Shown here: positions 54,901 through 62,409 of the stretch, one piece after another | Position numbering within the stretch: position 1 is the first letter of the stretch | Layout of the letters: each line of letters opens with the position of its first letter | Assembly: GCA_963753285.1 (NCBI GenBank) | Contig: CAVWBT010000012.1 | Span: 107,736-171,735 of the forward strand | Length of the DNA stretch: 64,000 bases | Source of the DNA: JAHEDH01 sp963753285 | GTDB taxonomy: Bacteria; Actinomycetota; Acidimicrobiia; Spongiisociales; ZC4RG35 | Reading direction: 5' to 3' | Position numbers and translations under genes: made by a program | The notes under the pieces: model-generated | The model's database searches: none | What the model saw: the letters and a program-made list of their open reading frames with translations, nothing else | What the model was told of the DNA's origin: nothing

Positions 54901-55125
54901 TGCCGCCATCCCCAGGTCCATTGTGGGTGCAGCGACCTGTTCGGCCGGTTCGTCGCTTCCTCCGGTGTCGACGCGATGGGCCTCTTCCCACTCGCGTTCG
55001 GCCATGGCTGCCTCGAGCCTCGTGGTGAGGTCGGCGATGTACGCCATCACTTCGTCTCTGTTGAATCCGCGCAACGCGGTCGAGAATTCGAGTTGGTCCG
55101 GGCCGAGGTCTGGTGCAGCAGTCAT
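51994..55125 (-). CDS. Giant DivIVA-like coiled-coil protein (Scy/FilP-like polar scaffold)
   Basis: 1043 residues from ATG 55125 (MTAAPDLGPDQLEFSTALRGFNRDEVMAYIADL). The first 40 residues are a DivIVA-type membrane-curvature domain (ALRGFNRDEV). Residues of about 75-910 form an almost unbroken Ala/Glu/Arg-rich coiled coil with a strong repeat of AEAER/AEAEQ type. The last 120 residues are acidic and probably disordered (EEEAPVEVDVPVEETIEEIVEEVV), ending in a conserved-looking RLRVVGSKSIDPSDVNDTMAKLRSAWN. Scy in Streptomyces has this make-up and organises tip growth. Here it may scaffold a pole or an envelope structure. The N-terminal extension upstream of 55125 is non-coding. The gene is monocistronic. 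Confidence 0.85.
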   Translation of the reverse strand: MTAAPDLGPDQLEFSTALRGFNRDEVMAYIADLTTRLEAAMAEREWEEAHRVDTGGSDEPAEQVAAPTMDLGMAAVLDSKDRILERARQKARRIEEQAQARARQTLAHAEAAVADVLDHTGKAEVLEVTDASLVAAEAAATIAHAEERAARIIADAEEQARKTTTGIFDADQLDDLARSAIRAAEARADAIRSGAEANAADMAREAAQLRSDALSASAMAKEELAKSRIEADTLRREAAELNAQAAEAEERASRAASTAVAEADARAAQITQAAEGHAARIKSEAEQTADRLRTLAADDATVSREQAKKEAGRIRREADSMREAAEKARVEAREQLGAAADKANGIVQDAEQKATEIRMHAEADAEVARETARIEAEAIRDQAESEIEERRTRTQVMLDDAERRQETAREAEKKASARLVEAKAEAAGITAAAKEEAAHVKADLEQRAHEQEEEHAARLATLLAAEESVAEKHREADRVVSDAQQAADKLRADADAARIEAKRSLDAAERTAQRRIAEAEQRAAELLAEAHEERTREREQFEARMQRRISEVEAETAEMIKAAEQERTRLLDEARDTLEEARSQSIALRTGASKEAAETRAEAQAEIERLEAEARRLVGEAETDRRVAKTDRADAATVLDRAKAEADRVRTSAQAAATAETDAAREDRERAAEARTEAEELRAQAQAELAEVDAKAARVEAARIEAQDRLAEVEQEIDRMRRDSETQVEAERVQIAQYRKELAQERNALESWRAQLEAWRSQLDGERASLDADRSQLDRARSEVTGARSRIDSHRRAAEREAQEIVERAQSEADSVLDQAWTEAERLMNKAEEDASNDGALVELRRQIEKRDEELTAAGRQLRERETALEAAMAELSEARNVFEAQRTDVVREAREHGYALGLAEAEAQTAAGMAMLAEVNADLAELGEEPLVVEELVHIEINDDSSEDFESDGPPAGQVFESEITEDESPVAEEEAPVEVDVPVEETIEEIVEEVVEKAEAPRSSGEGRLRVVGSKSIDPSDVNDTMAKLRSAWNSSDSPKR

Positions 55126-55313
55126 GGTGAACGTGGTATCGGCAGCCGCTGCCACAGCTTGAGGACAAGCTTCACGCACTCGGGTGTCCTGGAGCCGGCG
55201 CCGCGAACAAGGCGCCACACGAGGCTGCGGGTCGGAGGTGGGTGCTGCTGTCGTCCGGATTCGACGTAGATTCAGATGGCCACACAGCGCTCGAAACGAT
55301 GAGGAGGCCCACG

Positions 55314-56270
55314 TTGAAGACCGGAGTTCGTGTTGCGCTGGCACTGGGGGGAGGCGGGGCGCGCGGCTATGCGCACATCGGCGTCATTCGTGAGCTCGAG
55401 CGTCGCGGTTTCCAGATCGCCGGCATCGCCGGCACGTCGATGGGCGCCCTGGTTGGTGGCTTGTACGCCGCGGGTCAGCTCGATCCGTACACCGAATGGG
55501 CAGTGAAGCTCACGCAGCGCGACGTGTTCCGACTGCTCGATCCGACCATCAGCGGCCCTGGGATGGTCAGGGCCGAGAAGGTGCTGGAGAAGGTCACCGA
55601 GCTCGTCGGGGACACGCCGATCGAAGACCTCGCCCTCCCGTTCACTGCTGTCGCTACCGACTTGACCGCTCGCAAGGAGATCTGGTTCCAGCGGGGCCGG
55701 CTCGACACGGCGATCAGGGCTTCGATCGCGATCCCCGGCGTGATGTGGCCGGTGGTCATCGATGGCAGGCTGCTCGCAGACGGCGGGCTCATGAATCCTG
55801 TCCCGGTGGTTGCGACTGCGGCGATTCCCGCCGACCTCACAGTGGCGGTGTCGCTCTCCGACGAGTTCGGGACGGCGGCCGCGGCGTTCGAGACCGACGT
55901 CTGGGCCGAAGAAGTGCAGGCGGGCCCGAAGCAGGAGTCCGACCTCTCCCGAAGCCTGCGCAGCTGGCTCGAGAACATCCGCGGCCAGTTCCAGGAGGAA
56001 CCGGATCCTGTCATCGAAGCCCCGACGCCCGCGCGCCAGTTCGAGCGACCGCCCGCCGGACTCCGGACCCGAGACGTGCTCGACCTCTCACTGGATGCGA
56101 TGCGGACCGTGATGGGACGGTATCGACTCGCCGGGTACCCACCCGACGTCCTGATCTCGATCCCCCGCCGGGCCGCCGGAACCATGGAGTTCCATCGAGC
56201 TGCAGAGCTGATCGCGATCGGCGAGGAGCGGGCGAGTGCCGCTCTGGACGATCTCGAACCGACTCCGTGA
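55314..56270 (+). CDS. Patatin-like phospholipase, RssA/YchK-like
   Basis: 318 residues from TTG 55314, which has an ideal GAGGAGG seven bases upstream. ATG 55299 would add five residues and place the ribosome site inside the gene. Oxyanion glycines are in ALGGGGARGYAHIG, the nucleophile serine in GTSMGALVGGLYA and the catalytic Asp in DGGLMNPVPV. The enzyme hydrolyses phospholipids or related acyl esters. The central insert FGTAAAAFETDVWAEEVQ is variable. It is divergent from the coiled-coil gene across 188 bp. Confidence 0.9.
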   Translation: MKTGVRVALALGGGGARGYAHIGVIRELERRGFQIAGIAGTSMGALVGGLYAAGQLDPYTEWAVKLTQRDVFRLLDPTISGPGMVRAEKVLEKVTELVGDTPIEDLALPFTAVATDLTARKEIWFQRGRLDTAIRASIAIPGVMWPVVIDGRLLADGGLMNPVPVVATAAIPADLTVAVSLSDEFGTAAAAFETDVWAEEVQAGPKQESDLSRSLRSWLENIRGQFQEEPDPVIEAPTPARQFERPPAGLRTRDVLDLSLDAMRTVMGRYRLAGYPPDVLISIPRRAAGTMEFHRAAELIAIGEERASAALDDLEPTP

Positions 56271-56367
56271 GTCGATCCCCACTCCGATTCGTTCCGCCGC
56301 GCCGGCCCCGCCAGGCCCCTCGATCGACTCCCTCACTCTGCGATCGGCTCGGGCGAGGGTCATCTGA

Positions 56368-56733
56368 TCAGGCGAGTTGGTCCATCAACAGAAAGTCTTC
56401 GGCGCGCGTGAAGTCCTTCGGCGGGTCGTCCGCCAGCGCATCGAGTGCGTCGTCGAGGTCGACCAGTCGGGGCGAACCGAGCAGGTGCTCTGTCCCGTCG
56501 ACTCTCAGGGTCGCCTCGCCGGCGGCGAGCACGTTCTGCACCCAGTCGGACTCTGGCCCGTAGCGGGCGACCAGCACGTACCCCGTCTTCGTCGGGAAGG
56601 CATCGAGCGGGGTCCGGTAGGTGTGGCCCGATGTCCTCCCGATGTGGGTGACCACCGGGTACTTGCCTTTGCGCACCTGGCCGGGGTTGAACAGGCGCTT
56701 GTTGATCTTGGCCAACCACCGTGGATACGGCAT
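56368..56733 (-). CDS. Deazaflavin-dependent nitroreductase family protein (Ddn-like)
   Basis: 121 residues of the split-barrel F420-binding family (Ddn/PNPOx-like): RWLAKINKRLFNPGQ, YPVVTHIGRTSGHTYRTPLDAF, YVLVARYGPESDWVQNVLAAGEATLRVDG and SPRLVD. The H-IGRTSG-RTPL motif is the F420 site. Family members reduce quinones or nitro-compounds in the membrane-associated cytoplasm. It is the fourth probable F420 enzyme in this window. No operon partner; a small protein gene is upstream on the same strand. Confidence 0.93.
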   Translation of the reverse strand: MPYPRWLAKINKRLFNPGQVRKGKYPVVTHIGRTSGHTYRTPLDAFPTKTGYVLVARYGPESDWVQNVLAAGEATLRVDGTEHLLGSPRLVDLDDALDALADDPPKDFTRAEDFLLMDQLA

Positions 56734-56779
56734 GTGGCTACCTCCTCAGATGGTTTCGGTACGGTTCTGGCGGCCAACC

Positions 56780-57037
56780 TCAGCCGGCGAGGCGGCTGTG
56801 GAGTTCGATCGACATCCAGGCCGTTGGCGCGAGCAGGCCGGCGAGCTCGGCGAGGCTCGAGGAATCGACGCGATCCCGGATCTCGTCCGACTTGATGTGG
56901 GCGCAGTCACCGATCGTCGACGTGAGCTCGCAGACATCGATGTGGCTCCGTGCGACCTGATACGCCATCTCACGCAGCGTCTCGGGATCGATCTCTCGGA
57001 GCGAGGCCTCCACTTCGTGCAGGGTCGTGACGTTCAT
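56780..57037 (-). CDS. Small hypothetical protein
   Basis: 85 residues from ATG 57037 with GAGAAAGG upstream (MNVTTLHEVEASLREIDPETLREMAYQ). It is predicted to be all-helical with two cysteines (HIDVCELTSTIGDCAHIK) spaced for a disulfide or metal. I do not recognise a family. It lies 46 bp upstream of the Ddn-like gene on the same strand. Confidence 0.6.
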   Translation of the reverse strand: MNVTTLHEVEASLREIDPETLREMAYQVARSHIDVCELTSTIGDCAHIKSDEIRDRVDSSSLAELAGLLAPTAWMSIELHSRLAG

Positions 57038-57173
57038 CGCAGCCTTTCTCTCGCCAGATCCCAAGGTGCGGCGAAGATCCGATCACGACAAGAGGCGTCG
57101 GTCCATCCTCCACCGCAACGCTGCTCGACGCTGCGACCAACTCTCCTCGACCTCGCGCCGGGGGCTCGACCGA

Positions 57174-57434
57174 TCAGCCGGCGCTGAGCTCCTCGACGAG
57201 ATCGATGTACCGCTGCTTCGCTTCGTCCTGGGTCGTGCCGGCGAGCTCGGCCCAGGCGTCGTGTTTCGCCCGACCGACGAAGTCGATCATCCCGGGCCGC
57301 TTGCCGGAGACATCACCCTCGCTTCCCTGCTTGTAGAGCGCATAGAGCTTCAACAACGCGTCGTTGTCTGGCCGCTCCGGGAGTTGTTTCACTTGCTCCG
57401 CCGCCGCAGCGAATCGTGTATCGAGGTCTGACAT
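57174..57434 (-). CDS. Acyl-CoA-binding protein
   Basis: 86 residues, the standard length. The four-helix ACBP signature is complete: FAAAAEQVKQLP, LLKLYALYKQGSEGDVSG, RPGMIDFVGRAKHDAWAEL and QRYIDLVEEL. The Tyr and Lys ligands of the CoA phosphate are in YALYKQ and GRAKHDAW. It buffers long-chain acyl-CoA for lipid metabolism. ACBP is common in eukaryotes and patchy in bacteria. Confidence 0.95.
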   Translation of the reverse strand: MSDLDTRFAAAAEQVKQLPERPDNDALLKLYALYKQGSEGDVSGKRPGMIDFVGRAKHDAWAELAGTTQDEAKQRYIDLVEELSAG

Positions 57435-57665
57435 CCGGCGCCTTTCTCGGGTACACCCATGCTGCCACGAAGATCCTGCCTCCGCGAGTCACAACGACGG
57501 CGTTGTCGTCACAGCTCGGTCGGGCCCGGACGGCTGGCCGAACGACGACGCATCGATGAAGCCGACGAGCGGACAGCCGTGAAGGCAGACGCCAGCCCGC
57601 TACCCGACGAGGCCACCAGGACCACACACCCTCTCACCAGAGGCATCCGAAGTACGCTCGGGCAG

Positions 57666-58106
57666 GTGAAACGGCAGGAGCTGATCGATCTCGCCCACCT
57701 GCGTCGAGCCCGCGATCTCATGGACCGGGAGTACGCCCGGCCGCTCGATGTCGCAGAAATCGCCCGGGCGGCGCACATGTCGGCCGCCCACTTCTCCAGA
57801 CAGTTCCGTGTCGCCTACGGCGAAACACCGTACGCCTATCTCATGACACGGCGGATCGAACGGGCCAAGGCGCTGCTGCGGCGTGGAGACATGACCGTCA
57901 CCGAAGTGTGCATGACCGTCGGCTGCAGCTCGCTCGGATCGTTCAGTGCACGCTTCACCGAAATCGTGGGCGAGACCCCGTCCTCGTACCGGGAGCGGGA
58001 CCACAGCGCACTCGCCGGCGTGCCGGGCTGTGTCGCCAGGGACCTCACCCGCCCCAGCCGCAAACCGAGCAGGATCGGAGAAGCGCAGGGCGCACCGAGT
58101 CCGTAG
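57666..58106 (+). CDS. AraC family transcriptional regulator (DNA-binding domain only)
   Basis: 146 residues from GTG 57666 (MKRQELIDLAHLRRARDLMDREYARPL). The double HTH is IARAAHMSAAHFSRQFRVAYGETPYAYLMTRRIERAKALLRR, then VTEVCMTVGCSSLGSFSARFTEIVGETPSSYR. No effector-binding domain is present. It is followed 9 bp later by a VOC-family gene, a common pairing in actinobacteria in which the regulator probably controls its neighbour. Confidence 0.93.
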   Translation: MKRQELIDLAHLRRARDLMDREYARPLDVAEIARAAHMSAAHFSRQFRVAYGETPYAYLMTRRIERAKALLRRGDMTVTEVCMTVGCSSLGSFSARFTEIVGETPSSYRERDHSALAGVPGCVARDLTRPSRKPSRIGEAQGAPSP

Positions 58107-58115
58107 ATTGCGGTC

Positions 58116-58514
58116 ATGGACATCACGCTCTCACAGACCTTCGTCATCGTGACCGACCCCGACGCCGCATTGGCCTTCTATCACGATGTCCTCGGCCTCG
58201 AGGTGCGGAAAGACGTCGCCAACGAAGGGTTCCGATGGATCACCATCGGCGCATCGTCCCAGCCCCGGGTGTCGATCGTGTTGACGAACTACCTCAACGG
58301 CAGCCCTGCAGACGTGGATGCGGTCGCGGCTCTCGTCGCCAAGGGCGCCCTCAACGGCGTCCACTTCTTCACCGACGACCTCGACGGAACCTTCACGAAG
58401 GTGAGCCAGGCGGGAACCGAGATCGTGTCGGAGCCGGCCGATCAGTTCTGGGGCGCACGCGACTTCGCCGTTCGGGATCCGTCCGGCAATCTCGTCCGGA
58501 TTGCACAAGCCTGA
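58116..58514 (+). CDS. VOC-family (glyoxalase-like) protein
   Basis: 132 residues with the paired beta-alpha-beta-beta-beta modules of the vicinal oxygen chelate fold: FVIVTDPDAALAFYHDVLGLEVRKDV and GVHFFTDDLDGTFTKVSQAGTEIV, then FGARDFAVRDPSGNLVRIAQ-like end. Metal ligands are not all clear. Such proteins are glyoxalases, dioxygenases, antibiotic-resistance thiol transferases or binding proteins. It is paired with the AraC gene upstream and precedes the DUF1059/UvrA-like pair by 36 bp. Confidence 0.9.
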   Translation: MDITLSQTFVIVTDPDAALAFYHDVLGLEVRKDVANEGFRWITIGASSQPRVSIVLTNYLNGSPADVDAVAALVAKGALNGVHFFTDDLDGTFTKVSQAGTEIVSEPADQFWGARDFAVRDPSGNLVRIAQA

Positions 58515-58549
58515 CCATTTCGCCAGCAAACACATCGGAGAGTGACCAG

Positions 58550-58786
58550 TTGAAGACCATGACATGCCGGCAACTCGGAGGCGCCTGCGACCTCGAGCTC
58601 AGAGGCGAAACCGCCGACGAGGTGATCCAGGCCCAGGACAAGCACCTGAAGGAGATCGTCGCCGCCGGCGACGAAGTGCACGAGAGCGCCCTGAAAGACA
58701 TGAAGGGCCGGTGGCGCAACCCGATCAAAGGCATGGGCTGGTACAAGGACGCAAAGCGCCAGTTCGAAGCTCTCCCCGAGGACTGA
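58550..58786 (+). CDS. DUF1059 family small protein
   Basis: 78 residues from TTG 58550 (MKTMTCRQLGGACDLELRGE), with GGAGAG upstream. DUF1059 begins with this KTMTCRQLGGAC segment, whose two cysteines may bind metal. It ends with NPIKGMGWYKDAKRQFEALPED. Function is unknown. Its stop overlaps the next gene's start (TGATG), so it is translationally coupled to the UvrA-like ATPase. Confidence 0.9.
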   Translation: MKTMTCRQLGGACDLELRGETADEVIQAQDKHLKEIVAAGDEVHESALKDMKGRWRNPIKGMGWYKDAKRQFEALPED

Positions 58787-61143
58787 TGCACCCCGCGGAC
58801 TCCCACGATCTCATCCGGGTCACCGGAGCGCGACAGAACAACCTCAAAGACGTCAGCGTCGAGCTGCCGAAACGCCGGCTGACCGTGTTCACCGGGGTGT
58901 CGGGCTCTGGGAAGAGCTCGCTCGTGTTCGACACGATCGCCGCCGAGTCCCAGCGGATGATCAACGAGACCTACAGCGCGTTCGTCCAGGGATTCATGCC
59001 TTCCCTCGCCCGGCCCGACGTCGACGTCCTGGAAGGGTTGACGACGGCGATCATCGTCGACCAGGAGCGGATGGGTGGCGACGCCCGCTCGACGGTCGGC
59101 ACCGCCACCGACGCCAACGCCATGCTTCGGATCCTGTTCAGCAGGCTGGGAGAGCCACACGTGGGACCGCCCAATGCGTTCTCGTTCAACGTGCCATCCG
59201 TCCGAGGCAGCGGGGCGATCACCGTCGAGAAGGGTCCGGGCAAGGCGAAGGCCGAGAAGGTCGTCTTCACCCGGGCCGGCGGCATGTGTCCGAACTGCGA
59301 AGGTCGGGGCACGGTCTCCGACATCGACCTCACCGCCCTCTTCGACGACTCGAAGTCGCTCGCCGAGGGGGCGATCATCATCCCCGGGTACAAGCCGGGC
59401 GGCTGGTCGGTGCGCGAGTTCATGGAGTCCGGCTTCCTCGATCCCGACAAGCCGATCCGTGACTACACGACGACCGAACGGCACGACTTCCTCCACAAGG
59501 AGCCGACCAAGATCAAGTTCTCGGGCATCAACCGCACCTATGAAGGGCTGATCCCTCGCGTCCGGAAGTCGTTCTTCTCCAAGGACCCCTCCTCGCTCCA
59601 ACCCCACATCCGGGCCTTCGTGGATCGAGCGGCCACGTTCATCGCCTGCCCCGCCTGTGACGGCACCCGACTCAACGAGTCGGCGAGAGCGTCGAAGATC
59701 GACGGGATCAGCATCGCCGACGCCTGCGGGATGCAGATCAGCGACCTGGCCGAGTGGGCACGGGGTCTCGAGCACCCCTCGGCCGCTCCCCTCCTGACGG
59801 CGCTCCGGGACACGCTCGACTCGTTCACCGAGATCGGACTGGGCTATCTGTCGCTCGACCGTGCCTCGGGCACCCTCTCGGGCGGTGAAGCTCAGCGGAC
59901 CAAGATGATCCGTCACCTGGGCTCGGCGCTCACCGATGTGACCTACGTGTTCGACGAACCGACGATCGGGCTGCACCCCCACGACATCGCGAGGATGAAC
60001 ACCCTGCTGTTGCGGCTACGCGACAAGGGCAACACGGTGCTCGTGGTCGAGCACAAGCCGGAAGTGATCGACATCGCCGACCACGTGGTCGATCTCGGCC
60101 CTGGCGCCGGAAGCGCCGGTGGCGACGTGGTCTTCGAGGGCGCCGTGGACGAATTGCGGGCCAGCGACACGTTGACCGGCCGGCACCTGGATCACCGGGC
60201 TGCGCTGAAGCAGTCGGTGCGCGAGCCGTCGGGGATGATCGAGGTGCGCGGCGCAGACCTCCACAACCTCCAGAGCGTCGACGTCGACATCCCACTCGGG
60301 GTCTTGGTGGTGGTCACCGGAGTGGCTGGTTCAGGGAAGAGCTCGTTGGTCCACGGCTCGGTCTCGGTGAGAGACGGTGTCGTCGCGGTGGACCAGACGC
60401 CGATTCGTGGGTCTCGCCGGAGCAGCCCCGCCACCTACACCGGCATGCTCGATTCGATTCGCAAGGCGTTCGCCAAGGCCAACGACGTGTCACCGTCGCT
60501 GTTCAGCGCGAACTCCGAAGGTGCCTGCCCGGTCTGCGGCGGCTCCGGCGTGATCGATGTCGAACTGGGGTTCATGGACACCGTCTCGACCCCTTGCGAG
60601 GACTGCGAAGGCAAAGGGTTCGCAGCGGCGGTGCTCGAGTACACGTTCGGCGGAAAGAACATCGCCGAGGTCATGGCGATGCCGGTCACCGAGGCGCTCG
60701 ATCTCTTCGGCAGTGGAGACACGAATGTTCGCGCCGCCCACGAGATCCTTCGCCGGATGTCGGACGTCGGCCTTGGCTATCTCACGCTCGGTCAGCCGCT
60801 CACCACGCTCTCGGGCGGCGAACGCCAGCGTCTCAAGCTCGCCATCCAGATGGGCGAGACGGGCGACGTCTACGTGCTCGACGAGCCCACCACCGGCCTG
60901 CATCTCGCCGACGTCGACCACCTTCTCGATCTGCTCGACCTGATGGTCGACTCGGGCACGTCTGTGATCGTGATCTCTCATCACCAGGCGGTGATGGCAC
61001 ATGCCGACTGGATCATCGACCTCGGACCCGGTGCCGGCCACGACGGCGGCCGCATCGTGTTCGAAGGCACGCCGGCCGATCTGGTCGCCGATCGCTCGAC
61101 ACTCACCGGGGTCCACCTCGCCGATTACCTGAGATCGGCATAG
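58786..61143 (+). CDS. UvrA-like ABC ATPase (UvrA2/drug-resistance class)
   Basis: 785 residues, shorter than the about 950 of UvrA. Two ABC modules are present: Walker A FTGVSGSGKSSLVFDTI (about 36-52) and VTGVAGSGKSSLVHG, signatures TLSGGEAQRTKMIRHLG and TLSGGERQRLKLAI, Walker B VFDEPTIGLH and VLDEPTTGLH. Zinc-binding pairs are CPNC, CPAC, CPVC and CEDC. The UvrB-binding insert and part of the damage-sensing domain appear reduced, as in UvrA2 and DrrC-type proteins that protect DNA from intercalators. The coupled DUF1059 gene and VOC/AraC neighbours suggest a small resistance or stress cluster. Start is ATG 58786. Confidence 0.93.
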   Translation: MHPADSHDLIRVTGARQNNLKDVSVELPKRRLTVFTGVSGSGKSSLVFDTIAAESQRMINETYSAFVQGFMPSLARPDVDVLEGLTTAIIVDQERMGGDARSTVGTATDANAMLRILFSRLGEPHVGPPNAFSFNVPSVRGSGAITVEKGPGKAKAEKVVFTRAGGMCPNCEGRGTVSDIDLTALFDDSKSLAEGAIIIPGYKPGGWSVREFMESGFLDPDKPIRDYTTTERHDFLHKEPTKIKFSGINRTYEGLIPRVRKSFFSKDPSSLQPHIRAFVDRAATFIACPACDGTRLNESARASKIDGISIADACGMQISDLAEWARGLEHPSAAPLLTALRDTLDSFTEIGLGYLSLDRASGTLSGGEAQRTKMIRHLGSALTDVTYVFDEPTIGLHPHDIARMNTLLLRLRDKGNTVLVVEHKPEVIDIADHVVDLGPGAGSAGGDVVFEGAVDELRASDTLTGRHLDHRAALKQSVREPSGMIEVRGADLHNLQSVDVDIPLGVLVVVTGVAGSGKSSLVHGSVSVRDGVVAVDQTPIRGSRRSSPATYTGMLDSIRKAFAKANDVSPSLFSANSEGACPVCGGSGVIDVELGFMDTVSTPCEDCEGKGFAAAVLEYTFGGKNIAEVMAMPVTEALDLFGSGDTNVRAAHEILRRMSDVGLGYLTLGQPLTTLSGGERQRLKLAIQMGETGDVYVLDEPTTGLHLADVDHLLDLLDLMVDSGTSVIVISHHQAVMAHADWIIDLGPGAGHDGGRIVFEGTPADLVADRSTLTGVHLADYLRSA

Positions 61144-61174
61144 GCGAGCCGAGGCCCCCAGGACTCGTGCAGGC

Positions 61175-61505
61175 TCACACGACGAGCACGAGCTTGCCCA
61201 CCGTATCTCCGCTCTCGAGTCGCCCATGCGCCAGTGCTGCATCGGTCATCGGAAAGGTCTCGCTCACGTCGATCCGAATTCGTCCATCGGCCACGAGTTC
61301 CACGGCCTCGAGCCACGACGCCCGCACCGTATCGGGATCGCGGACGCCATGCTGTCCACCCGAATACCCGACATACCCGAGCCCGCGCGCCCTGAGCTGG
61401 ACGGCAGGCGGCACGACCTCGGGCTCGTGGGAAGCCGAGTCCGTCAGCGGCTTGAACATGAGCCACTTCGACTCGGGGCCCCGTCGAAGTCGACGACGCC
61501 GAAAT
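61175..61505 (-). pseudogene. Zinc-less alcohol dehydrogenase/quinone reductase fragment cut at the chimeric junction
   Basis: The C-terminal 105 or so residues of a medium-chain reductase read leftwards. They show FGVVDFDGA(P), ESKWLMFKPLTDSASHEP, RARGLGYVGYSGG, LEAVELVADGRIRIDVSETFPMTDAALAHGRLESGDTVGKLVLVV. One missing base at about 61485 is needed to join the first two blocks. The normal N-terminal 200 residues (Rossmann and quinone-binding parts) are absent, because the sequence switches abruptly to unrelated DNA at about 61500. The gene is likely intact in the organism. Confidence 0.8.
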
Positions 61506-62409
61506 GGGTGATACACAAGTGGTCGATTGGGTCATCGGCCAGCTGCAAGCCCAACAAGATAAACCGCTGTTCCTGGCCTGCGGCATTTTCCGACCTCATC
61601 TTCCTTGGTATGTCCCAACAAAGTACTTCGACCAGTTTCCAATCGACAACATACAGTTACCCGTCCACCGTGATGACGACTTGGATGATATCCCTCAGGC
61701 CGGTGTGAAGATGGCCGGCCCTTGCGCGATCATGCAGCCGTGCTGAAGCACAAGCAGTGGCACGCGGCGGTGCAAGGATATCTCGCCTCGATCAGCTACA
61801 CGACGAACAAGTTGGTCGACTGCTTGACGCACTAGACACCAGCCCTGCCGCCAAGAACACGATTGTCGTATTGTGGACTGACCACGGCTGGCACTTGGGT
61901 GAGAAAAAACACTGGCGAAAGTTCGCACTGTGGAGAAAGCGACGCGCACGCCGTTGATTTTCGTCGCGCCACCAGGCTGTCCCGGCCTGCCAGCAGGCAC
62001 AACATCGGGTACGCGGGTCAACAAACCCGTGAGTCTGCTGGATATTTATCCAACGCTCTTGGACCTCTGTGGCCTGCCCGCACGTGACGGACTGTCGGGA
62101 CAGAGCCTGGTACCATTGATGGCTGACCCCGATGCCAAGTGGGAACGACCTGCCATTACGACACATGGCCGGTTGAACCATACCGTTCGAAGTGAACGCT
62201 ATCGCTACATTCGCTATGCCGACGGTTCCGAAGAACTGTACGATCACCAAAGCGATCCCATGGAATACACCAACTTGGTCGATCGCCAAGCGGTTGACGC
62301 AATCAAGGAGGAGATGTCCAAGTGGTTGCCGAAAGAAAACGCTCCTGACGCTCCTCGCGAAAACAAAACCAAGCGGAACCGATCAAGTAAGAAGGCGAAG
62401 AAGTCATGA
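61504..62409 (+). pseudogene. Sulfatase of planctomycete type, N-terminus missing, multiple frameshifts
   Basis: Reading begins in mid-protein at EMGDTQVVDWVIGQLQ, followed by LFLACGIFRPHLPWYVP. It then breaks frame several times (near 61720, 61800 and 61935), passing through HAAVQGYLASISYT, RLLDALDTSPAAKNTIVVLW, DHGWHLGEKKHWRKF and ATRTPLIFVAPPG. It finishes with LLDIYPTLLDLCGLPARDGLSGQSL and a Lys/Arg-rich end at 62409. The block DHGWHLGEK is a formylglycine sulfatase metal/active-site motif, and the whole matches iduronate-2-sulfatase-like enzymes abundant in planctomycetes. Lower GC and codon choice differ from the preceding genes. The start and catalytic Cys/Ser lie off the junction. Confidence 0.75.

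Noticed and set aside
53074..55269. A 731-codon plus-strand open frame opposite the coiled-coil gene
   Set aside because: It is an antisense shadow of a low-complexity GC-rich gene, rich in Cys, Gly and Leu with no domain or ribosome site.
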